NCBI GenBank assembly: GCA_001986395.2
Contig: MQVO02000003.1
Location: forward strand, 186,001-250,000
Origin: Irpex lacteus
Taxonomy: Eukaryota > Basidiomycota > Agaricomycetes > Polyporales > Irpicaceae
Reading direction: 5' to 3'
DNA length: 64,000 nucleotides
Each line of letters opens with the position of its first letter. The stretch's first letter is position 1. Shown here in pieces: positions 1 to 11,900 of the stretch. A program made the position numbers and the translations under genes. The notes under the pieces were generated by a model, which was given only the letters and a program-made list of their open reading frames with translations, was not told the DNA's origin and did no database searches.

Positions 1-7
1 TTAATGC

Positions 8-760
8 TCACGTCAACGTCAGTGAGGTCTTGTGGTTGAGCAACCGGGCTTTTCGTTGTTCGAAGGACTCGTGTGCGAACTGCGGCTCATCTTTCAACTT
101 AATCTTGATTGAACGCAAGCTGAACAGTGTAATGACCGCGATGGCTTCGACCCAGTATTTTGCTAGGTCCCAGAATCTATTCAGACAACAATAATTAACA
201 TCTAACTCACGGTTGTGATGTAGCCCATGAATATGCAAGAAGATAGCTGAATTTCTGGGCACGGTGACCGGTATCTTGTGCCCCGACATATTTGTTGTAT
301 AGAGTACACAGTCATCAGCTGCCATCTTCGGGATAACTGGCACCGGAGCATACAAACGAAGTATCTCGTAAGATACCCTAAAGGGACAGAGGATAATCGA
401 TAATGAGACAAGCACACGACAGCCTTTTGATCGATACGTACGCCAGGGCATAGGTATATGACGGTATGTCTTCGTATTTCTATGCAAAAACCCGGATCAA
501 AGCCCATAAGCTCATGGTAGATATCATTCAATACTTACAGGTACGTCAACATTCCCAGCAACGGACCTGCAGTGCTCGTGTAGTTTGCCCTGTTCTTCGG
601 GGTACAATGCGAGTAAAATGGATAAGAATGCTAAACTGTGACCTGTCGTCTAGCAAAAGTAATTTAGTCGATATCTTACATCATGAAGAATGAATTGGGA
701 CTGTCGTCCAAGAAACCGGATTTGGGAGACGATTATTTTTTCCATCACAGACCGAGGCTT
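8..760 (-). pseudogene. Cytochrome P450 remnant (3' half, heme loop deleted)
   Basis: Reading the minus strand with introns removed gives a P450 C-terminal half. An I-helix-like HDTTGHS stretch (about 660-690) runs into LLALYPEEQ (about 590-620). Next is YEDIPSYTYALA (about 430-475), then after an intron VSYEILRLYAPVPVIPK (about 335-385), which holds the ExxR motif. PVTVPRNSAIFLHIHGLHHN follows, and the end is VEAIAVITLF ... DEPQFAHESFEQRKARLL ... SLTLT, as in basidiomycete P450s. The sequence between GLHHN and VEAIAV, where about 60 residues and the heme-ligand Cys belong, is missing: the frame reads RFWDLAKYW there. The intron-like 34 bases at that point would also shift the frame if removed. 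The N-terminal half is not recognisable upstream. I infer a dead gene; the exon joins are my own. Confidence 0.72.
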
Positions 761-1507
761 GAGGTTTTTTGCGAGCACCGTTTACAATCCTGCTTATGCG
801 TAACGCGACCTGCTATCTACGCGCCAACATTACATCAGACGTTATGCACGTGAGAATAATGGCATGCGTACCGAGTAATTAATCGAAGGAGCAAGTGTCA
901 TTGAAGCTTGAAGAGAAAACTGGTCCTAAACATCTCCGGGTCGCCTATGCCTTTATGAAAGGAAGTTCGTGTGTACTACAATTTGGTGAAATCATGTGGC
1001 GCCTTGATGGTAGGCTCTGTGTAAGGAGGCTTGACATTGCTCAGAACGACAAAGACGTACTCATATGCGACTAACCACAATCAAATATTGTGGAGTTTCA
1101 TCAGTGCAGAGGTAACGATGAGACAAACAGGTTGCTCACTGGTTACTGGTCGCATTCAGGCGGAAGTCAGACATGCTTCACAACCCAAGGGTGGGATTGA
1201 GTGGATGTCCATTATAAGATAACACATTATATAAGCATGTCGGCGCTGCAGAGCAGGGTTTATGGCTGTACAGTAGCAATATATAGTGATCCGTTGAGTC
1301 GACATAACGGTCAAGTTCAAAAGGCTTGAGCGGCTATCATCGGTACGACGCATTCCCAATATGGATTATGGGCGCATCAAACTCCGGATTCTACCTAACC
1401 GATGACGTCAACCTCTTTCTCTCCTCTCTCCTCTCCCGAGTCTACGTGATGTCACACGCTAGGGGCTGCTGGGGGTGGTGGCCACTTCGTCTATCAGCCC
1501 TGTCAGC
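761..1507. other. Interval without recognisable gene
   Basis: The N-terminal exons of the P450 would be expected on the minus strand here, but I could not find its membrane anchor or the proline-rich hinge. The short ORFs on both strands have no family features. It ends in a pyrimidine-rich stretch (about 1408-1440) before the next gene's promoter. Confidence 0.5.
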
Positions 1508-1545
1508 GCCAATCCACTCAATCAAATTAACGCGTGCGTATATAA
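1508..1545 (+). promoter_or_regulatory. CCAAT and TATA elements of the 1633 gene
   Basis: A GCCAATC box lies at about 1508-1514 and TATATAA at 1539-1545. The TATA box is about 90 bases upstream of the ATG at 1633, a normal spacing for a fungal TATA promoter. The assignment is by position and motif only. Confidence 0.5.
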
Positions 1546-1632
1546 CATCGCTCTCGGCTCGAGAAAGCTCATACAACTCTCCATCAACGCTTTACTCAAC
1601 ACTACTTACAACAAACTCCAAACACATCCATC

Positions 1633-2002
1633 ATGAGCTCTCTCGCACGTAGCAAGCCATTTGTGCGTATTACAGCCTGTCACAAACGGTAAAGCAACAC
1701 TAACCATGATATGCCGCGTGTTATAGGCTGCCATCGTGGGCACAGGCGTCGTAGCCACCGCAGGATACATGTACATCGCTGGCAATCAGTCGAAGCGGGC
1801 AGCACAGTCTGCATCGATATATAGTGCGCAGTTCTCCCCTATCTTCTTCGTGTATCTGACTAATCCCATCATGTGCGCCGCAGAATCGGAGCAGGAAGGA
1901 GCAGGTCTCACCACAGGCACCACTGACGCACGCGTTGGGTCTGAAGGTGTTCGAGCGGCCGTGCGCGGTGACAAAGCTACTCTAGAGAAGGCTAGACATT
2001 GA
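1633..2002 (+). CDS. Small single-pass membrane protein, unknown function (81 aa)
   Basis: Three exons give one continuous frame: 1633-1662, 1727-1823 and 1884-2002. The introns begin GTGCGT and GTGCGC and end TAG and CAG; the second has a CTGACTAAT-like branch site. The 81-residue product starts MSSLARSKPF. Residues about 11-28 form one hydrophobic Gly/Ala/Val stretch (AAIVGTGVVATAGYMYI), which could be a membrane span or a mitochondrial-type import/anchor segment. The C-terminal half is hydrophilic, rich in Gly, Glu and Arg. I do not recognise the family. Promoter boxes at normal spacing and two clean introns in frame support a real gene. It could equally be a mitochondrial inner-membrane or an ER protein. 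Confidence 0.6.
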
Positions 2003-4632
2003 TGGTCGCTATAAGAAGAAGTGAAAGTCGAGGGATTGAATTGGGTAATCGCAATATTCAAGAGTAATGCATATCTCTGTATTATAGCTGTATCATAACT
2101 ACTGCAACGTTTTCCCTAATTACCTTTATGATTTGACTCAGGTGCTATCGTAAAAGGTTTTGAGTCTCATATTGTAGGATTTCAGTACTACAGCGTGTTC
2201 TTACCAGAGTTCCATTCGGCCTGGGATACTAGTAGTGCTCGATAAAGGAGCGCACTGCATCTCTCAATCGTCTCATCATCTCCATTCTCATCCCAGCGCC
2301 AAGCAAGCACAAACATAGCTATTAGATTTCAAATATCTTCGTACTGAAGTGCCTTAGCTTACAGCTTTGTTAGGCGAACACCAAGCTACATGCGCCCATG
2401 GCTGTCACTCAGCCACAAATACACAGGGATAAGTACGTCTCTTATGCTGGGACCTTAGGTACTTGAGTAGTGTCTTAGGGTAGTATCGAAGTTCTTTGGT
2501 ATGAAATGAGAAGAGCGTTTCTATCATATCGGAGGCCGCTGCTGGCGTAGTGGTGGAATGATTGCCTTTTTTGGAAAGTGTGTCGTATGAATAGATCGAC
2601 GCCCACGGATCTATTCTGTAACGACTGCTACATGCATATACTGTAGGAGATGAAGGTATATATATAGTGAAGAGCTAGGTAAGGAAAGAAATGCATATAC
2701 GGTACGTGATGAAGGCGTATCTCTCTCCTCTCCTGCTAATATCCGTCCGTTCGGCGTCCGCTACTGGCAAACTCTTTATTATACGTTCTAAACCCGTTAG
2801 GTAAGGTACAATTGTACGACGTTGTAGTCTGCCTTCTATTATCGGGTCACCAGAGTTTGCAGACAGAAATTGCCAAGATAAAAGAAAGGTTTGCAACAGC
2901 ATGAGGTGTACCAGCACCAACCGGAGAGCTAAATGAGTCATATCAAGCTATAGATTTTGTATGGCCTAGAAAGGCTGTGTTAAAAGATGGGAGAGGTATT
3001 TGGCGATTGGATGGTCACGAACGACCCCAAGCCCTTCATGAATCATCTAGGTATTTTAGCGTTGAAGGTCAATTCCCGGCATCTCGGCTCATCGCAGCCA
3101 CGGACGTTGGCCAATCACAAATGGCCAAGCTTCTTACATAAGCTTCATCTGTGTCGCTCGCCGATGTAGAAACGCGCAACGGTAACCGTCACGATGAACT
3201 GTCGCTCGTTGCACCTGCATAGCCTTCCACGAAATATGCCCGTGAGTTCACAAACATTTTCACCGACTTGCTGAAGCTAATTAAGCACATGACAGGACTG
3301 GGTGTAGCAACCGAATTATTAGCATGTGGTCTGCCCGTCTTCTTCACTTAAACAGTGCATGCAATAGATCGCTATGGTACTTAATTGAACGTAATCTCTC
3401 TATTTATAAAGCTCAGACTCTCAGAGCCTGATCGGTTACTGCTGACGTTCGTTCGGGTCGGGGATTGACGCAAACTCTGTCGAGCTTCATTCACTCTGTG
3501 TACAACGGGAGGGTATATCTCAGCGTGTAAACCTTCAAGCTTCAAGACTCGGGAGACGTACGGTAGCCCTAGACGGTCAGTTGACGTGTAGTCTTTGAGG
3601 CCTTTCATATCACTGATGCCTCCCCAGTCCGAGTCTGGGCCCCTCGCCGCAGATCTGAATGCAAACAACGGGCATGGGCCGTGATACATTGATAGGTCGG
3701 CGATGGCGACCATCCGTCATGGTCAATCACCACACCTCGTCCCAGCTCGCCAGGGGAGTCAGCGAGTTTTCTGATTTATCGATAATCATGGATCAACAGC
3801 ATCGTCGTTAGTGGTAGCGACACGTCCTAGTTGACCGACCGGACTTACCGCCGTTTCATTGCCTCATAGCCCGATGCGCTGCGCACGCTGATACAGCTTT
3901 GATCTTCCTTCGCAACTCCTCGTTCAGGCTGTGGGAAGCAACTGATACTTCTGTGATGTCCCATGACACTCTGGGACATGCAGTCGTCCAGTAAACTATC
4001 GTTGCAAAGGTACGTAGTGGCTCGGATTTTCCCAATCAATGGTACATGTGCACGCTTACCAAGATAAAGTATATATGTTTCCAGCCCGACGTTATCTGCC
4101 TTCCCTCCCACTCATTCTCCCGGAAGTTCTCCCCAAGGTGTCCCTAGGTCAAGCCCTTTAGCCTGGGACTAAGAATAACCGCGGACCCTTAACCCTCCTG
4201 GTAAGCATAGTGTTACCTACATGTCTTCAAGCTTCGCTTTGATGTACTGATACCCCAATACCACCACTTTCCCTATTCTTGGCTTTCGCAACCCTAACTT
4301 TCTAGCTTTCCGCCTTCTGTTCGCGTGTTTAGATGCTTGGGTGATCAGTTCTTCAAGACTTCGAGTTGATAAGTATCCCTCGTGTGAGCAAAACTGGGGA
4401 TCTGCTTTCTTCTTTCTCTCATCCTTTCGTTCTCGCCCCCGCATCGTGTTGCGTTGTAGCTGGATGTTCGACACTCCCTCTCGGCTTTGAAAGCTTCCTT
4501 TGATAACCAGATTGCCAAGCGCAGCTTTGTAAGTGCTCTTCGTCGTCTCACCTACTCTGATTGACCGACTTACAGAGCCCACTCCTCTTCAACATTTCCG
4601 CCGTACTGCATATCTAAAGTAAAATTAGAACA
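2003..4632. other. Gene-poor interval with weak minus-strand ORFs
   Basis: I see no recognisable gene. Minus-strand ORFs at 3381-3713, 3845-4111 and 4217-4582 are open but match no family I know. The last (121 aa, Arg/Lys-rich) starts only about 50 bases from the divergent ATG at 4633, so it more likely covers that gene's promoter. A good splice donor (CGG|GTAAGTCC) on the minus strand near 3850 hints at an unresolved spliced gene at about 3.4-4.1 kb. Confidence 0.3.
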
Positions 4633-5132
4633 ATGAAGCTGGCACACCTTGTTTTCTCCATCTTCACTCTCCTGCTCGTCACTCTCTCCACGGTCATTGC
4701 CGCACCCCTCCCTTCTTCTCCTTCCATTAAATCTCCATCAACAGCTGCAGCTCCTGCTCCCGAGAATACTCCTGCCAGCCCTCCCCACGCTGCATCCCAA
4801 AACGCATCTGGAAAGGAAGATGGCCCTAGTAGCGCAAACCCGAACGTTCCCGCTGCACACGCAACAGCTGAACCAAGTGATGCTGTTCCCGCTCATGATG
4901 ACGGGGGTGAATCAGATTCCAAGGCCAAGCCATCTACGGATGATCCAAAGACAAACGACGCGTTTTGTTTTAGCTGTTTTGGTGGCTCACCTGGCATGGG
5001 TGCTCCACATTTTGACGGACATCTGTTCGGAGGGTGAGTATTTCCATCGCATCGCAAGCTAGGTACGGAACTAACAATGACGGTGACTCCTTCCGTAGGT
5101 TTGGGTTTGGCGGGTTTAAAGGAGGAAGGTGA
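4633..5132 (+). CDS. Secreted Ala/Pro/Ser-rich protein with Gly-Phe tail (144 aa)
   Basis: Two exons (4633-5033 and 5099-5132) with a GTGAGT...TAG intron containing a CTAAC branch site. The product has a clear signal peptide: MKLA, a hydrophobic core, then an Ala-rich cleavage region near residue 24 (VIAAP). A disordered middle rich in Ala, Pro, Ser, Asp and Glu follows, then a short Cys-containing motif FCFSCFGG near residues 113-120. After the intron the protein ends in a Gly/Phe tail (GFGFGGFKGGR). No enzymatic domain is visible. It is probably an extracellular or wall-associated small secreted protein; an effector-like role is speculation. The intron removes an immediate stop and adds the Gly-rich tail, so splicing defines the C-terminus. 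Confidence 0.68.
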
Positions 5133-5646
5133 CATACATAGCACCCTTAACCTTCAGTCAGTGGTCCATGAGGTAACAGACAGTTCGTGCTTAGGATGTG
5201 CGGTTTGATTCTTTACAAGTTCGTTCTTTCGGAGCGGTCTGTTCCCTGGTCGGAACAGCTTACACCCTTTACGACGTTCAACATTTTGATTCTCTGTGTA
5301 CTATTGTCGTTTGACTTCACACCTTCCGTTTGTTATCGGTAGAAGAAGGAAGTAATTGTAGGATAAGTTGTTAACTGTTGTAAGATATTGTCGCAACGAG
5401 GGAGGCGGTTGCGTATATTTATGGCTATTTATTGAATCTCGCACAAGACTGAGGTGCATTTCAGCGCTCTGACGTATCTTACCTCTGTTGGCTCACAAAA
5501 TGAACAGTTGGGAGAGGTGAATGAAACAATGGCATGACAAAGGTGCAATTTTTATGTGTTATTGTTACAAAATCCTAGGATAATGGGAGAATGCATGACG
5601 ATCCATAGGGTAAATAATGTTCGAACAACCGGGGGAGGGCATTACT
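5133..5646. other. Convergent 3' intergenic interval
   Basis: This lies between the 3' ends of the 4633 gene (plus) and gene A (minus). It holds AT-rich sequence suited to two terminators. I see no gene, repeat or RNA in it. Confidence 0.5.
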
Positions 5647-6314
5647 CTAAGTAGGGATGGGGGCAACGGCAGCAGCGGTACAGAACTGAGTGATCCCACG
5701 GTCGCAAGCAGCCTGAGCACCGTTGGTACCAGTGATCGTGGTGTTGTGGATGGTAGTGTTCAAACCAACAGGCGTGGTGTTGTTGGCCGACGACGTCGAG
5801 TTGACACGTTGACCGGTGGTAGCATTACGCTGAGGAAGCACCGGCGCGGTATTGTTCCCAACTGTAGTGAAAGTTATCGTCAGTATACAAGTGTGGTTGC
5901 ATGACTAAATGCACGTACTGCGCTTGATGAGGCGGGAGTCGAGTTGCTCGAAGTAGTCATCGACATCAACTACTGAAAATAGCGAAATCATGTCAGTAAT
6001 GAGCGAGGTAGAACTAGAAAATTATACAACTAACCTGCACGAGCCTTCGCGGGTGCGCAGAACTGGGTGATCCCACGGTCGCAGGCAGCCTGGGCGCCGT
6101 TGGTGCCAGTAATGGTGGTGTTGTGAATGGTGGTGTTCATTCCCATTGGAGCGGTGTTGTTCGCCGACGAAGTCGAGTTGACACGCTGTCCAGTGGTAGC
6201 GTTACGCTGAGGAAGCACCGGTGCGGTGGAGTTACCGAGAGGCCTTGGGATGGCGCTGACGGCGGTGATAGCAATGGCCACAGCGGAGACGAGGTAAAAA
6301 CGAGAGCCAAACAT
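5647..6314 (-). CDS. Gene A: secreted, sequon-rich two-repeat protein with Kex2-type linker (182 aa)
   Basis: Three exons on the minus strand (6314-6035, 5972-5919, 5861-5647) form one frame of 183 codons. The product has a signal peptide (MFGSRFYLVSAVAIAITAVSA), then a repeat of about 65 residues rich in N-x-T/S sequons (NSTAPVLPQRNATT, VNSTSSANNT, MNTTIHNTTIT) that ends in ACDRGITQFC. A linker VVDVDDYFEQLDSRLIKR follows, then a second copy of the repeat. Lys-Arg at the linker end is a typical Kex2 site, so the precursor may be cut into two glycopeptides. The two Cys of each repeat are eight residues apart. The tail is TAAAVAPIPT. Paralogs B, C and D lie in this window. The family is unknown to me; secretion is well supported, processing is inferred. 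Confidence 0.78.
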
Positions 6315-6403
6315 GATGGTGAATAGATGCGATGAGAAAAAGCTATAATGCGAGTGGTGGATGTTGAAGGCTGGTGAGGGATCCATGTCGAGAAAAGAAG
6401 GAT

Positions 6404-6514
6404 ACTTATAGCTTTCTGGCTGGCGTGCATTGCATACCCCGGGCTTAGCAAAATCCGTATAAAGCGATGAAGCCGTACGGAGATTGCATAATGGGGCCAC
6501 GGAGGCAAAGCGCC
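6404..6514 (-). promoter_or_regulatory. Gene A promoter: TATA-like box and upstream GGAGGCAAAGCGCC block
   Basis: A TATAAGT-type box (plus strand 6404-6410) lies about 95 bases from the ATG. The block GGAGGCAAAGCGCC at 6501-6514, about 187 bases from the ATG, recurs at near-identical distance in front of genes B, C and D, with the same orientation relative to the gene. The conservation between paralogs suggests a binding site. Confidence 0.55.
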
Positions 6515-7831
6515 ACAGACCATGACCGAATTTACGATCACTTCACTAGAGACCACGAATCAATCTCCGTAGATTTCAACCGCTTCGATTGGGAGGATCT
6601 CGCGGGTGCCTGTTCTTGAGAACCGTAGCAGACGCGGAAGAAACGGTGACTCGCGTTTTTGTTTCCGCTGGTGCGATTATGAATTCCGAAGTCTAAATGG
6701 AGAGTTGGTGGGGTACGTACCGCAGCGGCCAGGAACGGCGTGCCTTCAGTGGTATCCTCTATGACCCTGTGGTTCTTTCTGGCGGGTATGCCTGATAAGG
6801 AAGCACCAGTGAACTGATCTGGATATTCCGCTGCCAGCCATTTGCCTCCATGGCTATTTTTACTGAACCAATCATAATATTTCCACGATGCTAGAAGCCT
6901 CATGCATCACCAATCGTTGAATGCATGGTGAGGCACTCAAGTTTCGAATAAGTGTCTGCTGGAAGTTACTTACTTGTTTGTGCCAGCGGCATAATTCGAT
7001 CCTATAGTGTGCTACTTCCCTCCGGCCCATAACCACCTTAATTGTGAATCTGTAATCTGTTGATATTAGTCTGCTGGTGAGTCGTGACCAGCCTCTATAG
7101 ACCTCGTACCTCGGAATAGAGGATGGCAGCAGGACTCGGAGCGGCACTTCCGGATTGAGAAGCGTTGTGGGGCTCGGACCTGCCACGTGGACTACCGGAT
7201 TGGGAAATACATGACAAAGCGACCCGTCCCCTATGCGTCGTCACGCTTCTCAAAAGACCGTGACGCTCACGTATTCATTGCAAGCTCTGCACGAATGAAT
7301 CTCCACATGTCCAAAGGATAGACTCAGAGGTGTTGTCTGAGATGGTAATGGCACCAGTTGCTCCTTGTAAGTTTACATTTCGTACTAAAGTATTTACTAG
7401 TTGCTCACTCAAGACTAACATATGATAATGTGTCTATTGTAGAGAACCTGTTGCTTTCAATTCATGGCAGTCCGAAGTCAGCATTGCATATGTTTTCCAA
7501 ACATAACGCGCGAACGTTGGTAGAATCCCAATGTCGATCGATCGGCGGTCACTACCGAACACTTCTTAATCAGGAGATGCCGCTCCGGCCTGACAGCCTC
7601 AACGCGCCGCTGCTACTCCCTGCAACTTTAGGGTTGACTCGGACGATCATACAAGCGGGAGTACAGTGGGTATCGATCGTGCCTCGAAGTCACAATTTGT
7701 TTCCGTGGCTTCTATGCTATGATCAAAGGTAGCTACTTCGCTTCTCGGTCCAATATCCAACCTCTCCTGAGAGGGATGGATCCGTGGTCTCTGGTGAAGT
7801 GCTCAGACGGTACGACAAACTCATGATCGGC
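6515..7831. other. Divergent upstream interval between genes A and B
   Basis: About 1.3 kb of shared upstream DNA. ORFs here have no recognisable features. At 7549-7565 it carries the reverse complement of GAAGTGTTCGGTAGTGA, a 17-base element found unchanged upstream of genes C and D; it lies about 460 bases from the gene B start. I see no second gene. Confidence 0.5.
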
Positions 7832-7930
7832 GGCGCTTTGCCTCCGAAACGACAGTGCTGGTACGCGTTTACACAACTTTTTTTCATCAAGTACACCGAA
7901 GTCCATGAGTGACCCGCAAAGGTATAAATA
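7832..7930 (+). promoter_or_regulatory. Gene B promoter: GGCGCTTTGCCTCC block and TATAAATA
   Basis: The block GGCGCTTTGCCTCC (7832-7845) is the same element as in front of A, C and D, about 184 bases from the ATG. TATAAATA lies at 7923-7930, 106 bases from the ATG. Both match the layout of the other three family promoters. Confidence 0.6.
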
Positions 7931-8028
7931 CCCAATGTTCCTCAGCCCCAATTCCTCATCTCACTCATCTACATCTACAACATCTCTCACATCGCATCTT
8001 ACCGTCCATCTCCGCATATCTTTACAAT

Positions 8029-8615
8029 ATGTTCGGCACTCGCGTTTATCTCGCCTCCGCTGTGGCCATCGTCATCACCGCTGTCAGCGCCATCCCAAGG
8101 CCTCTCGGTAACTCCACCGCACCGGTGCTTCCCCAGCGTAACGCTACCACTGGCGGGCGTGTCAACTCGACTTCGTCTGCCAACAACACGATGCCAGTCG
8201 GCATGAACTCTACCATCAACAACATTACCATCACCGGTACTGAAGGTGCTCAGGCTGCCTGCGACCGCGGCATTACTCAGTTCTGCGCACCCGCAAAGGC
8301 TCGTGCAGGTTAGTTGTCTCAATTTCTAGTTCTACCTCGTTCATTACTGACATGCCACCGATCTTTTCAGTAGTCGATGTCGATGACTACTTCGAGCAAC
8401 TCGACTCCCGCCTCATCAAGCGAGTCGGGAACAACACCGCGCCGGTGCTCCCTCAGCGTAACGCTACCACAGGCCAGCGTGTCAACTCAACCTCGTCTGC
8501 AAACAACACTGCCCCTATGGGTTTGAACACCACCATTGCCAACACCACTATAACTGGTACCAACGGTGCACAGGCTGCATGTGACCGTGGGGTTACTCAG
8601 TTCTGTACTGCTTAA
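8029..8615 (+). CDS. Gene B: secreted, sequon-rich two-repeat protein (174 aa), second intron absent
   Basis: Two exons (8029-8308 and 8371-8615) give 175 codons. The layout is the same as gene A: signal peptide MFGTRVYLASAVAIVITAVSA, first repeat with about six N-x-T/S sequons ending ACDRGITQFC, linker VVDVDDYFEQLDSRLIKR, then a second repeat beginning VGNNTAPVLPQRNATT and ending ACDRGVTQFCTA. The intron that follows the Lys-Arg codons in A, C and D is absent here (AAGCGA runs straight into GTCGGG), so intron number differs among close paralogs. About 12 sequons in 174 residues make heavy N-glycosylation likely. The shared promoter blocks suggest co-regulation. Function is unknown to me. Confidence 0.8.
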
Positions 8616-8974
8616 AGGCAAAACGTTGTCCATCTAGCTCACTTTTCTATTCTCTGTCCGTAGTCGCTCTCTATATAGTCTGACATGTGATGTGATTGAA
8701 TATACATGATTTGGCATACTTAGAAGAAATCGAGTTAACTCACGTTTGCGAGTGCGTACAATTTCAATCACGATCGTCACCTATCTGTGGAGGGAAAGTA
8801 CTTACCGGCCAATTGCGATGACAACTTGAACATGGGCCGATGGTGCCAAAGATTGTCTTGCTGTTCCGTAAATTTATCGAGCGTGACCACATTTTCAGTT
8901 AGAGTAAACACTTTTCTTTGCAAGACAACAACGCGTATCTAAGACTCGCTAACGTTTTCGAGTAGTACAAAAAC
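8616..8974. other. Convergent 3' interval between gene B and the helicase
   Basis: The first 100 bases or so are gene B's 3' flank and closely match the sequence after gene C's stop codon. The rest shows nothing I can name. Confidence 0.5.
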
Positions 8975-11900
8975 CTACGCCCACATCTTTCGGAATTTCG
9001 CATCGAAGTCCTCTGTCAAAGCATGAACAACCTCATACACCTTCCAATCGTCGTCCGAAACACCACGTGGTCGAATAAGACTGTCCATGGGTCCTTCGGC
9101 CTCCGCATCCATGACATCGAACTCAGCAGGGTCGACTGCCTGGACTTCAACATCCGGGTCTTGAGTATCGGATTCCGTAGCCGCCATAAGCATATGGGCG
9201 AGACTCGCCCGGAAGGTCTTCAAGGTCAACATGAAATCCTGCAGAAGATACCAGATTTCTCCGCGTCTGATACCGTTCGCAATGACAAGAGGATCAGTTT
9301 GGCCATGGTTGTAAAAGTCTAGTATGTATGCGTTCAGCGCGTGCGGGTTCTCAGAGATCAAGTGATGGAAGGATGGAATGCCATGGTCCTTGAGATGGAT
9401 GCCGCTGCGAGCATTCTGCGTGAGATCGGCCATGCTTCTGAATGCGTCGTCGTGGCCAGAATTAGCAACAAAGGTGGACCGCGCGGCCACTTGTATCGAT
9501 GTCGCCCGAAGGTACTCAGTGAAGGGATTGCTGGATGAGCTGCCTGCGTACGCAATACCGCTCAATGGCAACACCACGTCCGCCGCCAGTTGATTTGCCG
9601 CGGTGGACTGCTTGGCGAAGGCGATAGCGTAGCCATTGAATATCTTGCGCGTAGTATCGTCCTTCTGCCGGAGGACTCGAACAGCAGCCTTCGGTAGAGG
9701 CGCAAGGATGACTTTGGAAGCAGATTTGGCAAGGAGTTTCTTGACGTTTTCAGCGGATGTATATGCTCGCGGAACGTTACGCCGGCCAAATAGGTGGCAC
9801 AGCAGGTGCAGAACTCCACGCTTTGCATCTTCGAGCCTATTCTGTCTACAGAGCCGGTGAATGACTCGGCTCTGTACAAGAGCTGCGAGTGCGAAGTTGC
9901 TTGGTTCGGTGTAGTATAGGTGATTGGTCAGTCCGAATAGATTGATAGGGTTGCCGTGTCGATCCAACAGCGAAGAACGGCGGAGGTAATCGATGCTAAA
10001 TCGTATGTGATGCATGAGTTCAGACCTCCCAGTCTTGGAGGTGAAGCCGACTTGTGGCAGATGCAACAGGCTCTTCACCGCTTCCACGGCATATGGAGCA
10101 TTGCCTGAGCCGTGCAATAAATTCAGCAATCTCAAGACCATGGTAGAGGTCAGCGGGAAGTTTCCTCCGAGTGCAGGGAGCTTGGAGAGAACCAGACGTT
10201 GGACGCGATCTGCGGGTAAACCGTAGAACACGACTTTGCCGAGAAGGTCGTATCCACGCCGTCCAGCTACGCAAAAGTATGAATATAGGAAATATAACTG
10301 CCTGTAGGGAGTAGAGATACTGACCACGGCCCGCACATTGTCGATACTGTTCAGCGAAAGACCTTCAGTCAGACTAGACTCACAATGGTCGGCGAGACCT
10401 GAAAACTCACCATGAGAGCGGTCAAGAACGGCGAATCGGAACAAAACACAGATGTCTTGGTCGGTGCGTTGATACCCAAAGCCAGTGTTCCTGATCGTTG
10501 ACCATTAACATAAGTCGGACATCCGCACACCGAACGTGCCCGGGCTTACCTGTAGCGATGACCACACGAAGGTGTCCTAATCGATACAAGCTAAAAGGCC
10601 GAATTAGCAAGTTTTCTCTTATGTATCAGACACAGAGTGCCTTGCCTTTCGACGGTCGTACGATAGTGCTTATTCATACCAGAATGATGGAGGCCAATAC
10701 CACGTCGCAGGGCCCGTAGCACCCATGGAGGCGTCGAAGTCCACCGTATATCGTCGATTGCCTCTTCTATCAGACTCTTCGCGCATCTGGGGTTGAGGAA
10801 TGAGAACTGTTCAGTGGGATCGTTAGGATCAAAGGACATTTGCCAGACGGAATCGCCAGCATTGAACACATCTTCCTCGTCCGCTTTCAGATTCTTGCGC
10901 ATCTTCTCTGCCTGGATCTCGCGAGCCTTCGCTTGATCCTGCCAAGTTTGCCACTGTTGCATCATCCGTGCCCACTCTGGACTGCTCTCACGCCAAGCAG
11001 TCTCAGCCTCCTCCAGGTAGCTGAGAAGAGTCTCTGCTGCCGTTTCGCATCCTGTACGATCAAAATGGAACAATATGGCGGGCTGAAATTACATGGTAAG
11101 GTCAACAGCGGATTATATCGCAAAGAGAGCGAGTAGCCAGCTTACCAAGTCTCCGCTCTTGTACAGATCAGCAACAAGTCCCAACAACTGGGACAAGATT
11201 ACGGGCGCAGCAGCTGGGCGAGTTCTGACGTCGGCAGGAACATTGGCTAGAACAGGATCCTGAACGAAGCGCACAATTTGGTTAAGCGGGGATGAGTCGT
11301 CTTGCGCGTTTGACTGCGAGATGATTGACTTGAGCTGGTCTTTCAGAACGCTCTCGTACCGTAGAACATCTTTTTGTGTCAACAGTGAGCTTGAAGGAAG
11401 ATATCCGAGAGGGTTGAGAGCTTCGATGTCAATCTGCAGCGTATCTTGCGCCTTGGTAAAAGCATAATAGAGCGAGAGACAATCGGCTGCCTCAAGCGAA
11501 AAGTCGGGAGGGAGATTTCGTGGTCCAAACGACAACAAGGAAACGGGGTGTAGAAAACGCATACGATCGCTAGCGACATGATCTTTTAAGCCACAGAATG
11601 TTGTGTTCGCTGTGTTATGCAGATCATATTCGAATTTGCGCAAGTGTGAGTAGCGATAAGGCCAGTTGATGAAAGTATGACGAAATCCGTGGGCTTCTTG
11701 TACAGAGCGAAGCCAATTGTTGAATTTCTCTGGTTCGCCGATCGTGGCCGATAAGCCGCTGCGAATGCATGTATCAGTATTCGCGAACGCGTGGCTCGAA
11801 GAGTCTCTGGAAGACTCAGAGACATACATAATGGGGCAAGGGGCAAGTAAGATGATTTGCTCCCAGACAGCGCCACCCTCTTGTTGACCTATGGTATGAA

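Noticed and set aside
4217..4582. 121-codon minus-strand ORF beside the secreted protein gene
   Set aside because: It overlaps the promoter region of the 4633 gene, is Arg/Lys-rich without known motifs, and overlaps another open frame of similar quality.
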